From Bacillota bacterium (GTDB lineage Bacteria > Bacillota_A > Clostridia > Peptostreptococcales > Anaerovoracaceae): 23,132 nucleotides of DNA. The position numbers and the translations under genes are program-made. The notes beneath the pieces are model-generated. The model had not been told where the DNA came from. It ran no database searches and worked only from the letters and a program-made list of their open reading frames with translations. The stretch spans positions 1 to 23,132 of the forward strand of contig JAFYLX010000021.1 of assembly GCA_017556895.1 (NCBI GenBank), given 5' to 3'. Shown piece by piece: positions 15,330 through 22,457 of this stretch (position 1 is its first letter; each line of letters opens with the position of its first letter).

Positions 15330-15866
15330 ATGAGCTCAATAGAAGAAAGGTACAAGTTAATAGCGAACACTTACGTAGATGTAGTGAAATATCTAAAGAA
15401 ATTTAATTTGAGCAGCGCCGATCTGGAGGATGCGGTACAAGATACCATGATTGACGCCTTTTCTCATGCCAGAAGCTTAAGAGATGAATCCAAGGTGAGA
15501 AACTGGATGATTGCAATAGCAAAATCCAACGGCATCAAATATGCGAGAAAAAGGAAGAAAATCAAAACAAGGGAATGTGCATTTAATGAAGATGTGATAC
15601 AATTAGAATGTAATAATCTGCCTGACGACGAAGTTCTAAAGGAGATATTCCAAAGTGTAGACAACGTGTATTTATACGAAGCCTTGAAGTCGCTAAAGCC
15701 TAGAGAAAGAGACGTAATCATTCTTCAGCATGTGTATGGGCACAAGCAAGAATACGTAGCCGAAATTGTGGGCGAGACCCTTTCTAACACCAAGAGCATC
15801 TCTAGTAGGGCGAAGGCAAAACTTAGAAAATATCTTATAGATGGAGGATATGTTCATGGGAGATAA
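15330..15866 (+). CDS. ECF-like RNA polymerase sigma factor
   Basis: The 178-residue protein has region 2 (about 31-78, with DLEDAVQDTMIDAFSHAR and VRNWMIAIAKSNGIKYARK). Region 4 lies at about 115-170, with LKSLKPRERDVIILQHVYG and the ISSRAKAKLRKYL recognition helix. No region 1.1 or 3 is present, so it belongs to the ECF/small sigma-70 class. The ATG at 15330 is preferred because AAAGGA is eight bases upstream; the earlier in-frame ATG at 15321 directly abuts that site. The last 11 bases overlap the next gene, whose product looks like its membrane-bound anti-sigma partner. No ECF-type promoter was found in the 40 bases between the terminator and the start. Confidence 0.88.
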   Translation: MSSIEERYKLIANTYVDVVKYLKKFNLSSADLEDAVQDTMIDAFSHARSLRDESKVRNWMIAIAKSNGIKYARKRKKIKTRECAFNEDVIQLECNNLPDDEVLKEIFQSVDNVYLYEALKSLKPRERDVIILQHVYGHKQEYVAEIVGETLSNTKSISSRAKAKLRKYLIDGGYVHGR

Positions 15867-16623
15867 GAAATTATTTGATATAGATGAATTTTGGAAAGAT
15901 TTGAAACTAGATAAATACGGCATAGAAGACATCGACGAATTCGAAATAGACGAGATTGGCAAAAAAATCGAGGAATCCTTAGACCTAGAAGAGTTCGAGG
16001 CGATGGAAGACAAAATAGAAATGCCTTCCCCTGAGACTTTCGCCAAATGGGTCGAGCTAGGAGAAGACAAATACCGCAAGCGCTTACGCCGCAAGAGAAT
16101 CCTTGGAGTTTGCGTTACATTCCTGATCATATGCGTAGGTGCTCTTGTTGCCATCAACTGCATCAAACCTCCGGTTGTAGATGCGGGGCTAGACGGCGGG
16201 GTTGACATCGAAAGCACCGACATGGAAACTACTAATACCTACTCCTCTTGGAGCGACCTCCCACAGGAAATCCAAGACCAGTTTATCGAGGTCAAGGATT
16301 TACCAGATGGGTATGAGATGGAGCAGATTGTTGTGGAAGATCATGCACATATCAAAAAATTAATTATGCACTATAAATTGAATAGCGATAAACTTTTTAT
16401 TAAAGAAAGTGTTTATGACCTAGATTCGCTTAATAAGATAAATGTATCTGATGGTAATGAAAGTTATTCATATAAAGACGTTCAAGTGTTTGTAGAGACC
16501 TATGATGCCAATGTGGATTCTATTACCCAAAAATTTGTGTGGAATGGAATTGTTTTCAATGTCGTTGTAGAAAGAACTATTTCTAGAGATGTTGTGATAG
16601 ATTTAATAAACGGTTTGCATTAA
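15856..16623 (+). CDS. Membrane anti-sigma factor with extracellular DUF4367-like domain
   Basis: This 255-residue protein has an acidic cytoplasmic part (1-70), a basic stop (DKYRKRLRRKR), one membrane helix (about 82-101) and a linker of about 45 residues. The outside domain from about 145 (FIEVKDLPDGYEMEQ) has the strand pattern of DUF4367 proteins. That layout, and the 11-base overlap with the sigma gene, suggest it holds the sigma factor at the membrane until an outside signal arrives. The classic zinc anti-sigma HxxxCxxC motif is absent. GGAGG lies eight bases before the ATG at 15856, ruling out the earlier in-frame ATG at 15841. Base composition falls from about 50% GC before residue 155 to about 30% GC after it. 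Confidence 0.75.
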   Translation: MGDKKLFDIDEFWKDLKLDKYGIEDIDEFEIDEIGKKIEESLDLEEFEAMEDKIEMPSPETFAKWVELGEDKYRKRLRRKRILGVCVTFLIICVGALVAINCIKPPVVDAGLDGGVDIESTDMETTNTYSSWSDLPQEIQDQFIEVKDLPDGYEMEQIVVEDHAHIKKLIMHYKLNSDKLFIKESVYDLDSLNKINVSDGNESYSYKDVQVFVETYDANVDSITQKFVWNGIVFNVVVERTISRDVVIDLINGLH

Positions 16624-16632
16624 TAGCTATCA

Positions 16633-17058
16633 CTAAAAAACGTGCGAATAGCCCGTTCTTTGGTATGATACTCCGTTCAATACAGTTTTACTTACAACCT
16701 TTAGTCGATAAGATGTTCCTCTAGTAAGATCATCATAAAAACAATCAAAAATTGAATAATCACGATTGGTTCCACTTGATCTTTTTACATAATCTTCGTT
16801 TGATGAATCGTTAACCCAGTTGTTGTTAGATAATTTTTGTAAATAAACGGTAACAGTATAGCTATCCATGGTTCCTGCAAAATCTACATCAATAGTAGCT
16901 GATGCATCTGTACCAGAATCTCTGCTAACAGCTGTTCCTATCATACTTGTCGCCCTAGGTTCCACACTAACCTCATCAGGAACTGATGCGAAGCCGACAG
17001 TCGCGCAGGAGAATGCCATAACGAATGCGAGTGTAAGGGATAATAATAGTTTTTTCAT
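16633..17058 (-). CDS. Small secreted protein of unknown function
   Basis: The 141-residue product starts with a classic Sec signal peptide (MKKLLLSLTLAFVMAFSCATVGFA) with likely cleavage near residue 24. The mature part is beta-rich, with DSYTVTVYLQKLSNNNW and TSYRLKVVSKTVLNG, and has one cysteine (in IFDCFYDD). Its size and strand pattern resemble small exported Firmicutes proteins such as the DUF6147 type; I cannot confirm that family. AAGGAGG precedes the ATG. Its stop lies nine bases from the stop of the convergent anti-sigma gene, with no hairpin between them. The 3' part of the gene (16633 to about 16870) is about 30% GC, against about 50% in the signal-peptide end. A 23-base palindrome lies just upstream. 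Confidence 0.7.
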   Translation of the reverse strand: MKKLLLSLTLAFVMAFSCATVGFASVPDEVSVEPRATSMIGTAVSRDSGTDASATIDVDFAGTMDSYTVTVYLQKLSNNNWVNDSSNEDYVKRSSGTNRDYSIFDCFYDDLTRGTSYRLKVVSKTVLNGVSYQRTGYSHVF

Positions 17059-17089
17059 AAGAATAACCTCCTTAAAAATAATATAATTT

Positions 17090-17112
17090 TTAGGTTAGTA
17101 TAACTAACCTAA
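17090..17112. promoter_or_regulatory. Palindromic operator candidate upstream of the secreted-protein gene
   Basis: TTAGGTTAGT (17090-17099) and ACTAACCTAA (17103-17112) form a perfect 10-base inverted repeat around ATA, 32 bases before the secreted-protein ATG. On the minus strand the centre contains TATACT, which could serve as a -10. Each nine-base half-site equals the half-site of the DtxR/IdeR iron box, but the spacing between them is five rather than one. No T-run follows, so it is not a terminator. Confidence 0.65.
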
Positions 17113-17172
17113 GGGGCGTGTCGTAATGATGGCCGTGGGGCTAAAAACCACTAGTTACAGCAAAAAAATAAG

Positions 17173-17225
17173 GTAACCCAGTGTACTTAAGAAAAAACAT
17201 TATTTTATTGAAACTAGGGGGTTAC
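17173..17225. repeat. Inverted repeat GTAACCC / GGGTTAC ahead of hbd
   Basis: GTAACCC (17173-17179) and its exact inverse GGGTTAC (17219-17225) are 39 bases apart. The right copy covers the -35 element of the hbd promoter. It may be a looped operator or chance; nothing else recognisable lies between 17113 and 17220. Confidence 0.35.
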
Positions 17226-17250
17226 ATTTGACAATCTAATATGATATAAT
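17221..17250 (+). promoter_or_regulatory. Promoter of hbd
   Basis: A perfect TATAAT (17245-17250) is preceded by TGA, giving an extended -10. GTTACA (17221-17226) lies 18 bases upstream as a four-of-six -35. A TTGACA at 17228-17233 is too close (11 bases) to pair with this -10. Transcription should begin near 17257, about 60 bases before hbd. Confidence 0.7.
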
Positions 17251-17316
17251 CATCGTGCAAAAGAGTTAATTTTTTAACAAAATGAAATATATTTAATTTA
17301 AGGAGGCAATTTTACA

Positions 17317-18165
17317 ATGAAGAAAATTGGTGTATTAGGTACTGGTACAATGGGCGCTGGCATCATCCAGGTTCTTGCTCAGAACGGTTACGAAGTAGTT
17401 ATGAGAGCTAGAAGAGAAAGCTCCGTAGAAAAGGGTCTTGCTACAGTTAAGAAGAACTTAGACAAGATGGTAGCTAAAGAAAAGATGACTGCAGAAGAAG
17501 CTGAAGTTGTATTCGGTAGAATCACTGGTTCCACAGATATCAACATCATCGCTGACGCTGACTTAGTAATCGAAGCTGCTACAGAAGATATGGAAGCTAA
17601 GAAGGCTCTATTCGCTGAATTAGACAAGCTTTGCAAGCCTGAAACAATCATCGCTACAAACACTTCTTCCCTATCCATCACTGAAATCGCAGCTGCTACA
17701 GGCAGACCTGACAAAATCATCGGTATGCACTTCTTCAACCCAGTTCCAGCAATGAAGCTAGTTGAAATCATCAAGGGTTTAGCAACATCCGAAGAAACTA
17801 AGAACACAATCTTAGAACTAACTGCTGCTTTAGGTAAGACTCCAGTAGAAGTAGCTGAAGCTCCTGGTTTCGTAGTAAACAGAATCTTAATTCCAATGAT
17901 CAACGAAGGTATCGGCATCTTAGCTGATGGCGTTGCAGATGCTAAGGGTATCGACGCTGCTATGAAGCTTGGTGCTAACCACCCAATGGGTCCTTTAGAA
18001 TTAGGTGACTTAATCGGTCTAGACGTTTGCTTAGCAATCATGGACGTTCTTTACACTGAATACGGTGATCCTAAGTACAGAGCTCACACATTATTAAGAA
18101 AGATGGTAAGAGCTGGTCAGTTAGGTAGAAAGACTGGCGTTGGTTTCCACGACTACAGAAAGTAA
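17317..18165 (+). CDS. hbd: 3-hydroxybutyryl-CoA dehydrogenase
   Basis: The 282-residue enzyme reduces acetoacetyl-CoA to (S)-3-hydroxybutyryl-CoA in the butyrate pathway. It has the Rossmann loop [11 protein letters not shown] (5-15) and [12 protein letters not shown]. Catalytic His is in [15 protein letters not shown], and the C-terminal domain starts [16 protein letters not shown] and includes [19 protein letters not shown]. At the end of the second strand it reads [10 protein letters not shown] (Ala31-Arg32-Arg33), where NADH-linked clostridial enzymes have Asp; this suggests NADPH preference. Codons are strongly biased, and AAGGAGG precedes the ATG, as expected for an abundant enzyme. 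It stands alone, without thiolase, crotonase or butyryl-CoA dehydrogenase beside it. Confidence 0.95.
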   Translation: MKKIGVLGTGTMGAGIIQVLAQNGYEVVMRARRESSVEKGLATVKKNLDKMVAKEKMTAEEAEVVFGRITGSTDINIIADADLVIEAATEDMEAKKALFAELDKLCKPETIIATNTSSLSITEIAAATGRPDKIIGMHFFNPVPAMKLVEIIKGLATSEETKNTILELTAALGKTPVEVAEAPGFVVNRILIPMINEGIGILADGVADAKGIDAAMKLGANHPMGPLELGDLIGLDVCLAIMDVLYTEYGDPKYRAHTLLRKMVRAGQLGRKTGVGFHDYRK

Positions 18166-18190
18166 TCTAATACATAAAATAAGATTTTAC

Positions 18191-18220
18191 AAAGGCTACT
18201 CGCATTGCAGTAGCCTTTTT
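18191..18220 (+). terminator. Terminator of hbd
   Basis: AAAGGCTACT (18191-18200) pairs with AGTAGCCTTT (18209-18218) around an eight-base loop, followed by further T residues. It lies 25 bases after the hbd stop. Confidence 0.9.
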
Positions 18221-18234
18221 CTTTGCCTCAAAAC

Positions 18235-18263
18235 TTGATTTTTTGCGCCTCAAAGTATATCAT
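18235..18263 (+). promoter_or_regulatory. Promoter of rho
   Basis: TTGATT (18235-18240) and TATCAT (18258-18263) are separated by exactly 17 bases, just after the hbd terminator. Transcription from here would give a leader of about 110 bases before rho. Confidence 0.6.
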
Positions 18264-18284
18264 AGAGCGTAGACATATTTCATA

Positions 18285-18365
18285 TATATAGCAATTTACT
18301 AAACAATCTATATAGCAATTCTTAAAATTTCTTAGAAAGGCGCGGGACCCATCATTTTGTTCCGC
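18285..18365 (+). repeat. rho leader: 12-base direct repeats and hairpin
   Basis: TATATAGCAATT occurs at 18285-18296 and again at 18309-18320, a 24-base period. Further on GCGGGA (18342-18347) can pair with TTCCGC (18360-18365), with one G-U, 15 bases before the rho ATG. The leader may bind Rho itself or another factor; that is inference. Confidence 0.45.
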
Positions 18366-18380
18366 AAAATAGGTATTATC

Positions 18381-19616
18381 ATGGACGAAAAGATTTTAGA
18401 TTCTAAAGTTTTTGCAGAAGATGAAGCATTAGACTTAACAAAAGAAGATATAAAAGAAGAGAATGAGGCCGAAAAGCCACAGAGAAGAGAAGAAAGACCC
18501 GAAGTAGAAGGCATCCTAGAAATTCAGGAAGAGAACAACTTCGGTTTCTTGAGATTTTCCAACTTCCTAACTAGCGAAAAGGACATCTACGTGTCACCTA
18601 CTCAGATCAGAAGATTCAACCTGAAGACAGGGGATAAGATTAGGGGTATCACTAGACTACCAAAGGAAGGCGAAAGATTCGGTGCGCTTTTATACGTGCT
18701 TACAGTAAACGGCGACGAGCCTGGGGCAGCAATCAAAAGACCTGATTTCGAGGACTTAACGCCCGTTTTCCCGTATGAGAGAATCAAACTAGAAAACGGC
18801 AGCAGAGAGCTATCAATGAGATTAATCGACTTAGTTGCGCCGATTGGTAAGGGACAGAGAGGTTTAATCGTGGCTCCGCCTAAGGCAGGTAAGACGGTTT
18901 TACTAAAGAATGTGGCGAACGCAATCGAAAAAAGTAGCCCAGAAGTTGAACTTATAGTACTGCTAGTTGATGAAAGACCGGAAGAAGTAACAGATATGAA
19001 GCGTTCACTGAAGAGCGGAGAGGTAATTTATTCAACTTTTGACGAATTACCGGCCCATCACGTGAAGGTTGCCGAAATGGTTTTGGCTAGAGCACAGAGA
19101 CTGGTTGAACACGGCAAAGACGTGGTAATCTTATTAGACAGTATCACTAGACTTGCGAGAGCATATAATATGGTAGTTCCGGCGTCAGGTAGGACGCTTT
19201 CCGGTGGTCTTGATCCCGGTGCTCTTCACAGACCTAAAAAGTTCTTTGGTGCAGCCAGAAAGATGGAAGAAGGCGGCTCGATCACAATCCTTGCTACTGC
19301 CCTAGTAGAGACAGGTAGCCGTATGGACGACGTGATTTTCGAAGAATTTAAGGGTACGGGCAACATGGAACTTCACCTAGATAGAAAACTTTCCGAAAAG
19401 AGAATCTTCCCTGCGCTTAACCTTAACAAGTCAGGCACTCGTAGAGAAGATCTGCTTATGAGTCAGGAAGAACTTGAGGCTATCTGGGCTATGAGAAGGG
19501 CTATGGCAAACCAGAATCAGCAGGAAGTGACGGAAGAAATCATAGAAAATCTTGCACGTACTAAAAACAACAAGGATTTCGTACAGGTTATTAAAAAAGT
19601 TTTATTAGAAGACTAA
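18381..19616 (+). CDS. rho: Transcription termination factor Rho
   Basis: The 411-residue hexameric RNA helicase ends transcription by ATP-driven translocation on nascent RNA. After an acidic 40-residue N-terminus comes the cold-shock-like RNA-binding domain (about 42-110, [16 protein letters not shown] and [18 protein letters not shown]). The RecA-type motor follows with Walker A APPKAGKT (165-172), Walker [17 protein letters not shown] (248-263) and the [21 protein letters not shown] loop region. The ATG at 18381 is chosen by homology; its ribosome site is weak (TAGGT), and a TTG eight codons earlier has none. The weak site and structured leader suggest translational control. The next gene starts 12 bases later, so they are co-transcribed. 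Confidence 0.97.
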   Translation: MDEKILDSKVFAEDEALDLTKEDIKEENEAEKPQRREERPEVEGILEIQEENNFGFLRFSNFLTSEKDIYVSPTQIRRFNLKTGDKIRGITRLPKEGERFGALLYVLTVNGDEPGAAIKRPDFEDLTPVFPYERIKLENGSRELSMRLIDLVAPIGKGQRGLIVAPPKAGKTVLLKNVANAIEKSSPEVELIVLLVDERPEEVTDMKRSLKSGEVIYSTFDELPAHHVKVAEMVLARAQRLVEHGKDVVILLDSITRLARAYNMVVPASGRTLSGGLDPGALHRPKKFFGAARKMEEGGSITILATALVETGSRMDDVIFEEFKGTGNMELHLDRKLSEKRIFPALNLNKSGTRREDLLMSQEELEAIWAMRRAMANQNQQEVTEEIIENLARTKNNKDFVQVIKKVLLED

Positions 19617-19628
19617 CGAGGGGACAAT

Positions 19629-20666
19629 ATGGATTCAAAGAAAATATTTTTAAAGGGCGCATGTCCTACTTCCATCGGCGGCCAGGCCATCATGGAAGGG
19701 ATCATGATGAGAGGGCCAGAAAAGATGGCCATTGCAGTGAGACTTCCTGACGGAAGCATTCATATGAAGACTGAACCGACTCCAAAGGCCAGCAAGTGGG
19801 CTAAGATGCCACTTGTTAGAGGCGTAGTAAACTTCGTGGCGTCATTGGTTCAGGGCACAAAGGTGCTTATGTACTCTGCAGATATTCTAGAAGAACACTA
19901 TCCGGAAGAATACGAAAAGGACAAATTCGACATTTGGATTGAAGAAAAAGTAGGCAAGGAAAAGGCATGGAAGATACTTATGTATATTTCCGTGGTCTTT
20001 GCGCTTGTGCTTTCCGTAGGGCTATTTATGCTGCTTCCTACTGTAGCCGTTGGCCTACTTGGTAAACTTACAGAAAACATCATAGTATTAAACCTAGCTG
20101 AAGGTGCAGTTAGAATCGCCATCTTCATAGCATACATCGCGCTGATTTCCAAGATGGAAGACATCAGAACTGTTTTTAAGTATCACGGTGCTGAACACAA
20201 GACTATCCACTGCTTCGAAAACGGACTTGAGTTGACTCCAGAAAACGCGCAGCAGTTCTATACTCTTCACCCACGCTGCGGAACGAGCTTCTTAATGTTC
20301 GTTATGGTAATTGCGGTTCTTACGCATGCACTTATGGGCTGGCCTAACGTATGGCTAAGAATCTTATCTAGAATCTTGGTTCTTCCGATTATCGCAGGTG
20401 TGTCCTACGAGCTACTAAAGTGGGCAGGAAGAAGCGACAATATTATAGTAAGAACTTTAAGTATGCCGGGTATCTACCTGCAGAAACTTACTACTGTTGA
20501 ACCGGAAACAAAGCATTTAGAAATCGCTATCGCTGCCATGAAGGCGGTGCTTGCTGGTGACAGCGTTCCATACTTTGAAGGCCTTTGCGATAAGGATGGC
20601 AATCCGATCGAGGCGGAAAAGGAAGAAGAAACTGAAGCAGATTCAATTGAAAAGGAAGTAGAATAA
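19629..20666 (+). CDS. yqhQ: DUF1385 membrane protein (YqhQ-like)
   Basis: This 345-residue integral membrane protein has the DUF1385 signatures. They are GGQAIMEGIMMRGP (18-30), KYHGAEHKTIHCFENG (184-199) and LHPRCGTSF (213-221), with hydrophobic segments at about 115-140, 155-174, 220-240 and 245-265. The conserved His, Glu and Cys residues facing one side suggest a metal site, but the function is unproven as far as I know. It is known as YqhQ in Bacillus. GAGGGG precedes the ATG. The stop overlaps the prmC start (TAATG), so the two are translationally coupled. This gene between rho and prmC is a common clostridial arrangement. Confidence 0.93.
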   Translation: MDSKKIFLKGACPTSIGGQAIMEGIMMRGPEKMAIAVRLPDGSIHMKTEPTPKASKWAKMPLVRGVVNFVASLVQGTKVLMYSADILEEHYPEEYEKDKFDIWIEEKVGKEKAWKILMYISVVFALVLSVGLFMLLPTVAVGLLGKLTENIIVLNLAEGAVRIAIFIAYIALISKMEDIRTVFKYHGAEHKTIHCFENGLELTPENAQQFYTLHPRCGTSFLMFVMVIAVLTHALMGWPNVWLRILSRILVLPIIAGVSYELLKWAGRSDNIIVRTLSMPGIYLQKLTTVEPETKHLEIAIAAMKAVLAGDSVPYFEGLCDKDGNPIEAEKEEETEADSIEKEVE

Positions 20667-21571
20667 TGAGCTTACCATTAAAAGAATTGATTAGAATAGG
20701 AGAAACGCAGCTTAGAGATGCAGGAATCATGGACAGCGTTCGTGATGCAAAGGATCTTTACTGTTTCCTTGATAAACTGGATGCGGTTGGCCTTATGATG
20801 CACTGGCAAGATGTGCTTGCTGACAACGTTTGCGAGGCATATTTTGAGCTAATCGAAAGACGTGCAGGCGGCGAACCAATGCAGTACATCACAGGGGTTC
20901 AGGAATTCATGGGCCTTACTTTCAACGTAAACCCAAGCGTATTAATCCCTCGTCAGGACACTGAAACAATGGTAGAAGACGCGTTAGAAGTACTATCAAA
21001 GGGAACTTTAAGAGGCGAAGCTTTTGTTGAAAAGCCAAACTTTAAGGACGTACTTGACCTTTGCACAGGTAGCGGTGCTATCGGCGTATCTATCGCAAAG
21101 TTAAATGGAAATGTCAAAGTGACTTGCTCAGACCTAAGCGAAAAGGCTCTAGAAACTGCCAAGGGCAATGCCATCGCTAACGGAATGAAGTCTGTTAAGT
21201 TCGAACAGGGTGACCTATTTGCGCCTTTCTGCGGAAAATTAGGAAAGAAGAAGTTTGACTTCATCATTTCAAACCCGCCATACATAGAAAGCGAAGTAAT
21301 TCCTACGCTACAGACCGAAGTTAAGGACCACGAGCCTATGATGGCATTAGACGGCGGCATAGATGGCCTAGACTTTTATAAGCGTATTGCAGAAGAATCT
21401 CCAAACCATCTTAAGAAGGGCGGCGTCCTAATGATGGAAATCGGATATAACCAGGGCGAGGCGGTTTGCCAGCTGCTAGAAGCTACAGACAGATTCGAAA
21501 AGGTAGCATGCCTTCAGGACCTAGCCCACAAGGACAGAATTGTTGTTGGTTTATTAAAGAACAAAAAATAA
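20666..21571 (+). CDS. prmC: Peptide chain release factor N5-glutamine methyltransferase
   Basis: The 301-residue enzyme methylates the glutamine of the GGQ motif in release factors RF1 and RF2, using S-adenosylmethionine. It shows YITGVQEFMGLTF, VLIPRQDTE (93-100), the SAM loop DLCTGSGAIG (131-140) and the catalytic NPPY (203-206) followed by IESEVIP. The length is slightly above the usual 280-290 because of a short insertion near 112-127 (KGTLRGEAFVEKPN). It overlaps the DUF1385 stop by one base. Its substrate gene, prfA, lies about 1 kb downstream, after rpmE and an HD-domain gene. Confidence 0.96.
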   Translation: MSLPLKELIRIGETQLRDAGIMDSVRDAKDLYCFLDKLDAVGLMMHWQDVLADNVCEAYFELIERRAGGEPMQYITGVQEFMGLTFNVNPSVLIPRQDTETMVEDALEVLSKGTLRGEAFVEKPNFKDVLDLCTGSGAIGVSIAKLNGNVKVTCSDLSEKALETAKGNAIANGMKSVKFEQGDLFAPFCGKLGKKKFDFIISNPPYIESEVIPTLQTEVKDHEPMMALDGGIDGLDFYKRIAEESPNHLKKGGVLMMEIGYNQGEAVCQLLEATDRFEKVACLQDLAHKDRIVVGLLKNKK

Positions 21572-21582
21572 CAAAAAAGTGC

Positions 21583-21611
21583 TTGATTTGTTGAAATTAC
21601 TGTGATATAAT
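21583..21611 (+). promoter_or_regulatory. Promoter of rpmE
   Basis: TTGATT (21583-21588) and TATAAT (21606-21611) lie 17 bases apart, with TGA before the -10. This is the best promoter match in the window. The leader of about 60 bases holds two small hairpins, CTGT/ACAG at 21619-21633 and TGTC/GACA at 21647-21660, which could be a ribosomal-protein leader but are short. Confidence 0.8.
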
Positions 21612-21677
21612 GTAAAGGCTGTAATAGATACAGACTATATTAATTATGTCATTGAAGACAAGAAAGAGAGACGAAAC

Positions 21678-21875
21678 ATGAGAGAAGGAATCCATCCTGA
21701 TTACAAGGAATGTAAAGTAACTTGCGCATGTGGTAACAGCTTCGTTACAAAGTCAACAAAGGAAGAAATGAGATTAGACGTATGCTCCGCATGTCATCCA
21801 TTCTTCACAGGTCAGCAGAAGTTCATCAACAGAGGCGGCCGTGTTGAAAAGTTCAAATCCAAGTACAACATCTAA
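21678..21875 (+). CDS. rpmE: 50S ribosomal protein L31, zinc-binding type
   Basis: The 65-residue L31 starts [20 protein letters not shown] and keeps the zinc cysteines C16, C18, C36 and C39. This marks it as the C+ form rather than the zinc-free YkgM/YtiA form. [22 protein letters not shown] closes the protein as expected. It has its own promoter and a strong terminator, so it is a separate transcription unit inside the rho-prfA cluster. Ribosomes with this form can act as a zinc store, a property of the family. Confidence 0.97.
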   Translation: MREGIHPDYKECKVTCACGNSFVTKSTKEEMRLDVCSACHPFFTGQQKFINRGGRVEKFKSKYNI

Positions 21876-21890
21876 TAATCAGAAGAGACA

Positions 21891-21917
21891 AACCGGAAGC
21901 GAGCTTCCGGTTTTTTT
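21891..21917 (+). terminator. Terminator of rpmE
   Basis: AACCGGAAG (21891-21899) pairs with CTTCCGGTT (21904-21912) around CGAG, followed by seven T residues. It is a strong, compact hairpin 15 bases after the stop. Confidence 0.93.
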
Positions 21918-21971
21918 ATTACACCTAGGCGGGCCCTGCTCGCCGGGGGATAATAAAAAGGAGGAGGGAAA

Positions 21972-22448
21972 ATGAACAAGTTAATGATCCTGCAGGGAGC
22001 ACTTCTCGCAGAAATCGAAAAATATGCAAAAATCCACGTCGAAAACGGCGTTGAACTAGATTATCCCATCGACTGGGAGAGAATCCACGTTATATCCTGT
22101 GCTAAACTTGGCTACTTAATGGCAGAAGAAAGGGGCGTTGACCCAATCCTTGCCGCTTCAGCCTGTGCGGTGCACGACTATGGCAGAATTATTACAGGTA
22201 AACAGGCAAACCATGCCGAAATCGGATACGAACCGGTAATGGAATTCCTAAGAGGATTGAATATCTTTACGCCTGAAGAAATCGAGGAGATTGGCCTTTC
22301 CGTCAAAAATCACAGCAATAAGAGCGACGTTGGAACACCTCTAGAGGAAATCGTTAAGGATGCGGACGTTCTTGATTTCCACCAGTACGGATACGAAATG
22401 CCTCGCCCTGAGCAGCAGGCCAGACTAAATAGGATGTTAAAGGGGTAA
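21972..22448 (+). CDS. HD-domain protein (predicted metal-dependent hydrolase)
   Basis: This 158-residue cytoplasmic protein has the HD signature. His39 lies in RIHVISCAKLGYLMA, His68-Asp69 in VHDYGRI, His114 in VKNHSNKS and Asp132 in KDADVLDF. The four metal-ligand positions are in the right order and spacing. HD proteins of this size hydrolyse phosphoesters of nucleotides or related compounds; the substrate is unknown. AGGAGGAGGG precedes the ATG. It follows the rpmE terminator with no clear promoter of its own (a GC-rich hairpin lies at 21928-21944), so expression may depend on read-through. A terminator follows and prfA comes next. Confidence 0.85.
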   Translation: MNKLMILQGALLAEIEKYAKIHVENGVELDYPIDWERIHVISCAKLGYLMAEERGVDPILAASACAVHDYGRIITGKQANHAEIGYEPVMEFLRGLNIFTPEEIEEIGLSVKNHSNKSDVGTPLEEIVKDADVLDFHQYGYEMPRPEQQARLNRMLKG

Positions 22449-22457
22449 ACCCTTTCG

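Noticed and set aside
17113..17226. TGTAAC hexamers on the minus strand (17159-17154, 17226-17221) as ECF promoter -35 elements for the secreted gene
   Set aside because: No matching CGTC/CGAC-type -10 at 16-17 bases; the best is CGGCC at 18, too weak to call.
17228..17250. TTGACA and TATAAT as a promoter pair for hbd
   Set aside because: The spacing is 11 bases, too short for a sigma-A promoter. GTTACA with 18 bases and the extended -10 fits better.
17388..18041. Minus-strand open frame of 217 codons across hbd
   Set aside because: Antisense to a strongly conserved enzyme with biased codons, Ala/Ser-rich, no start signal.
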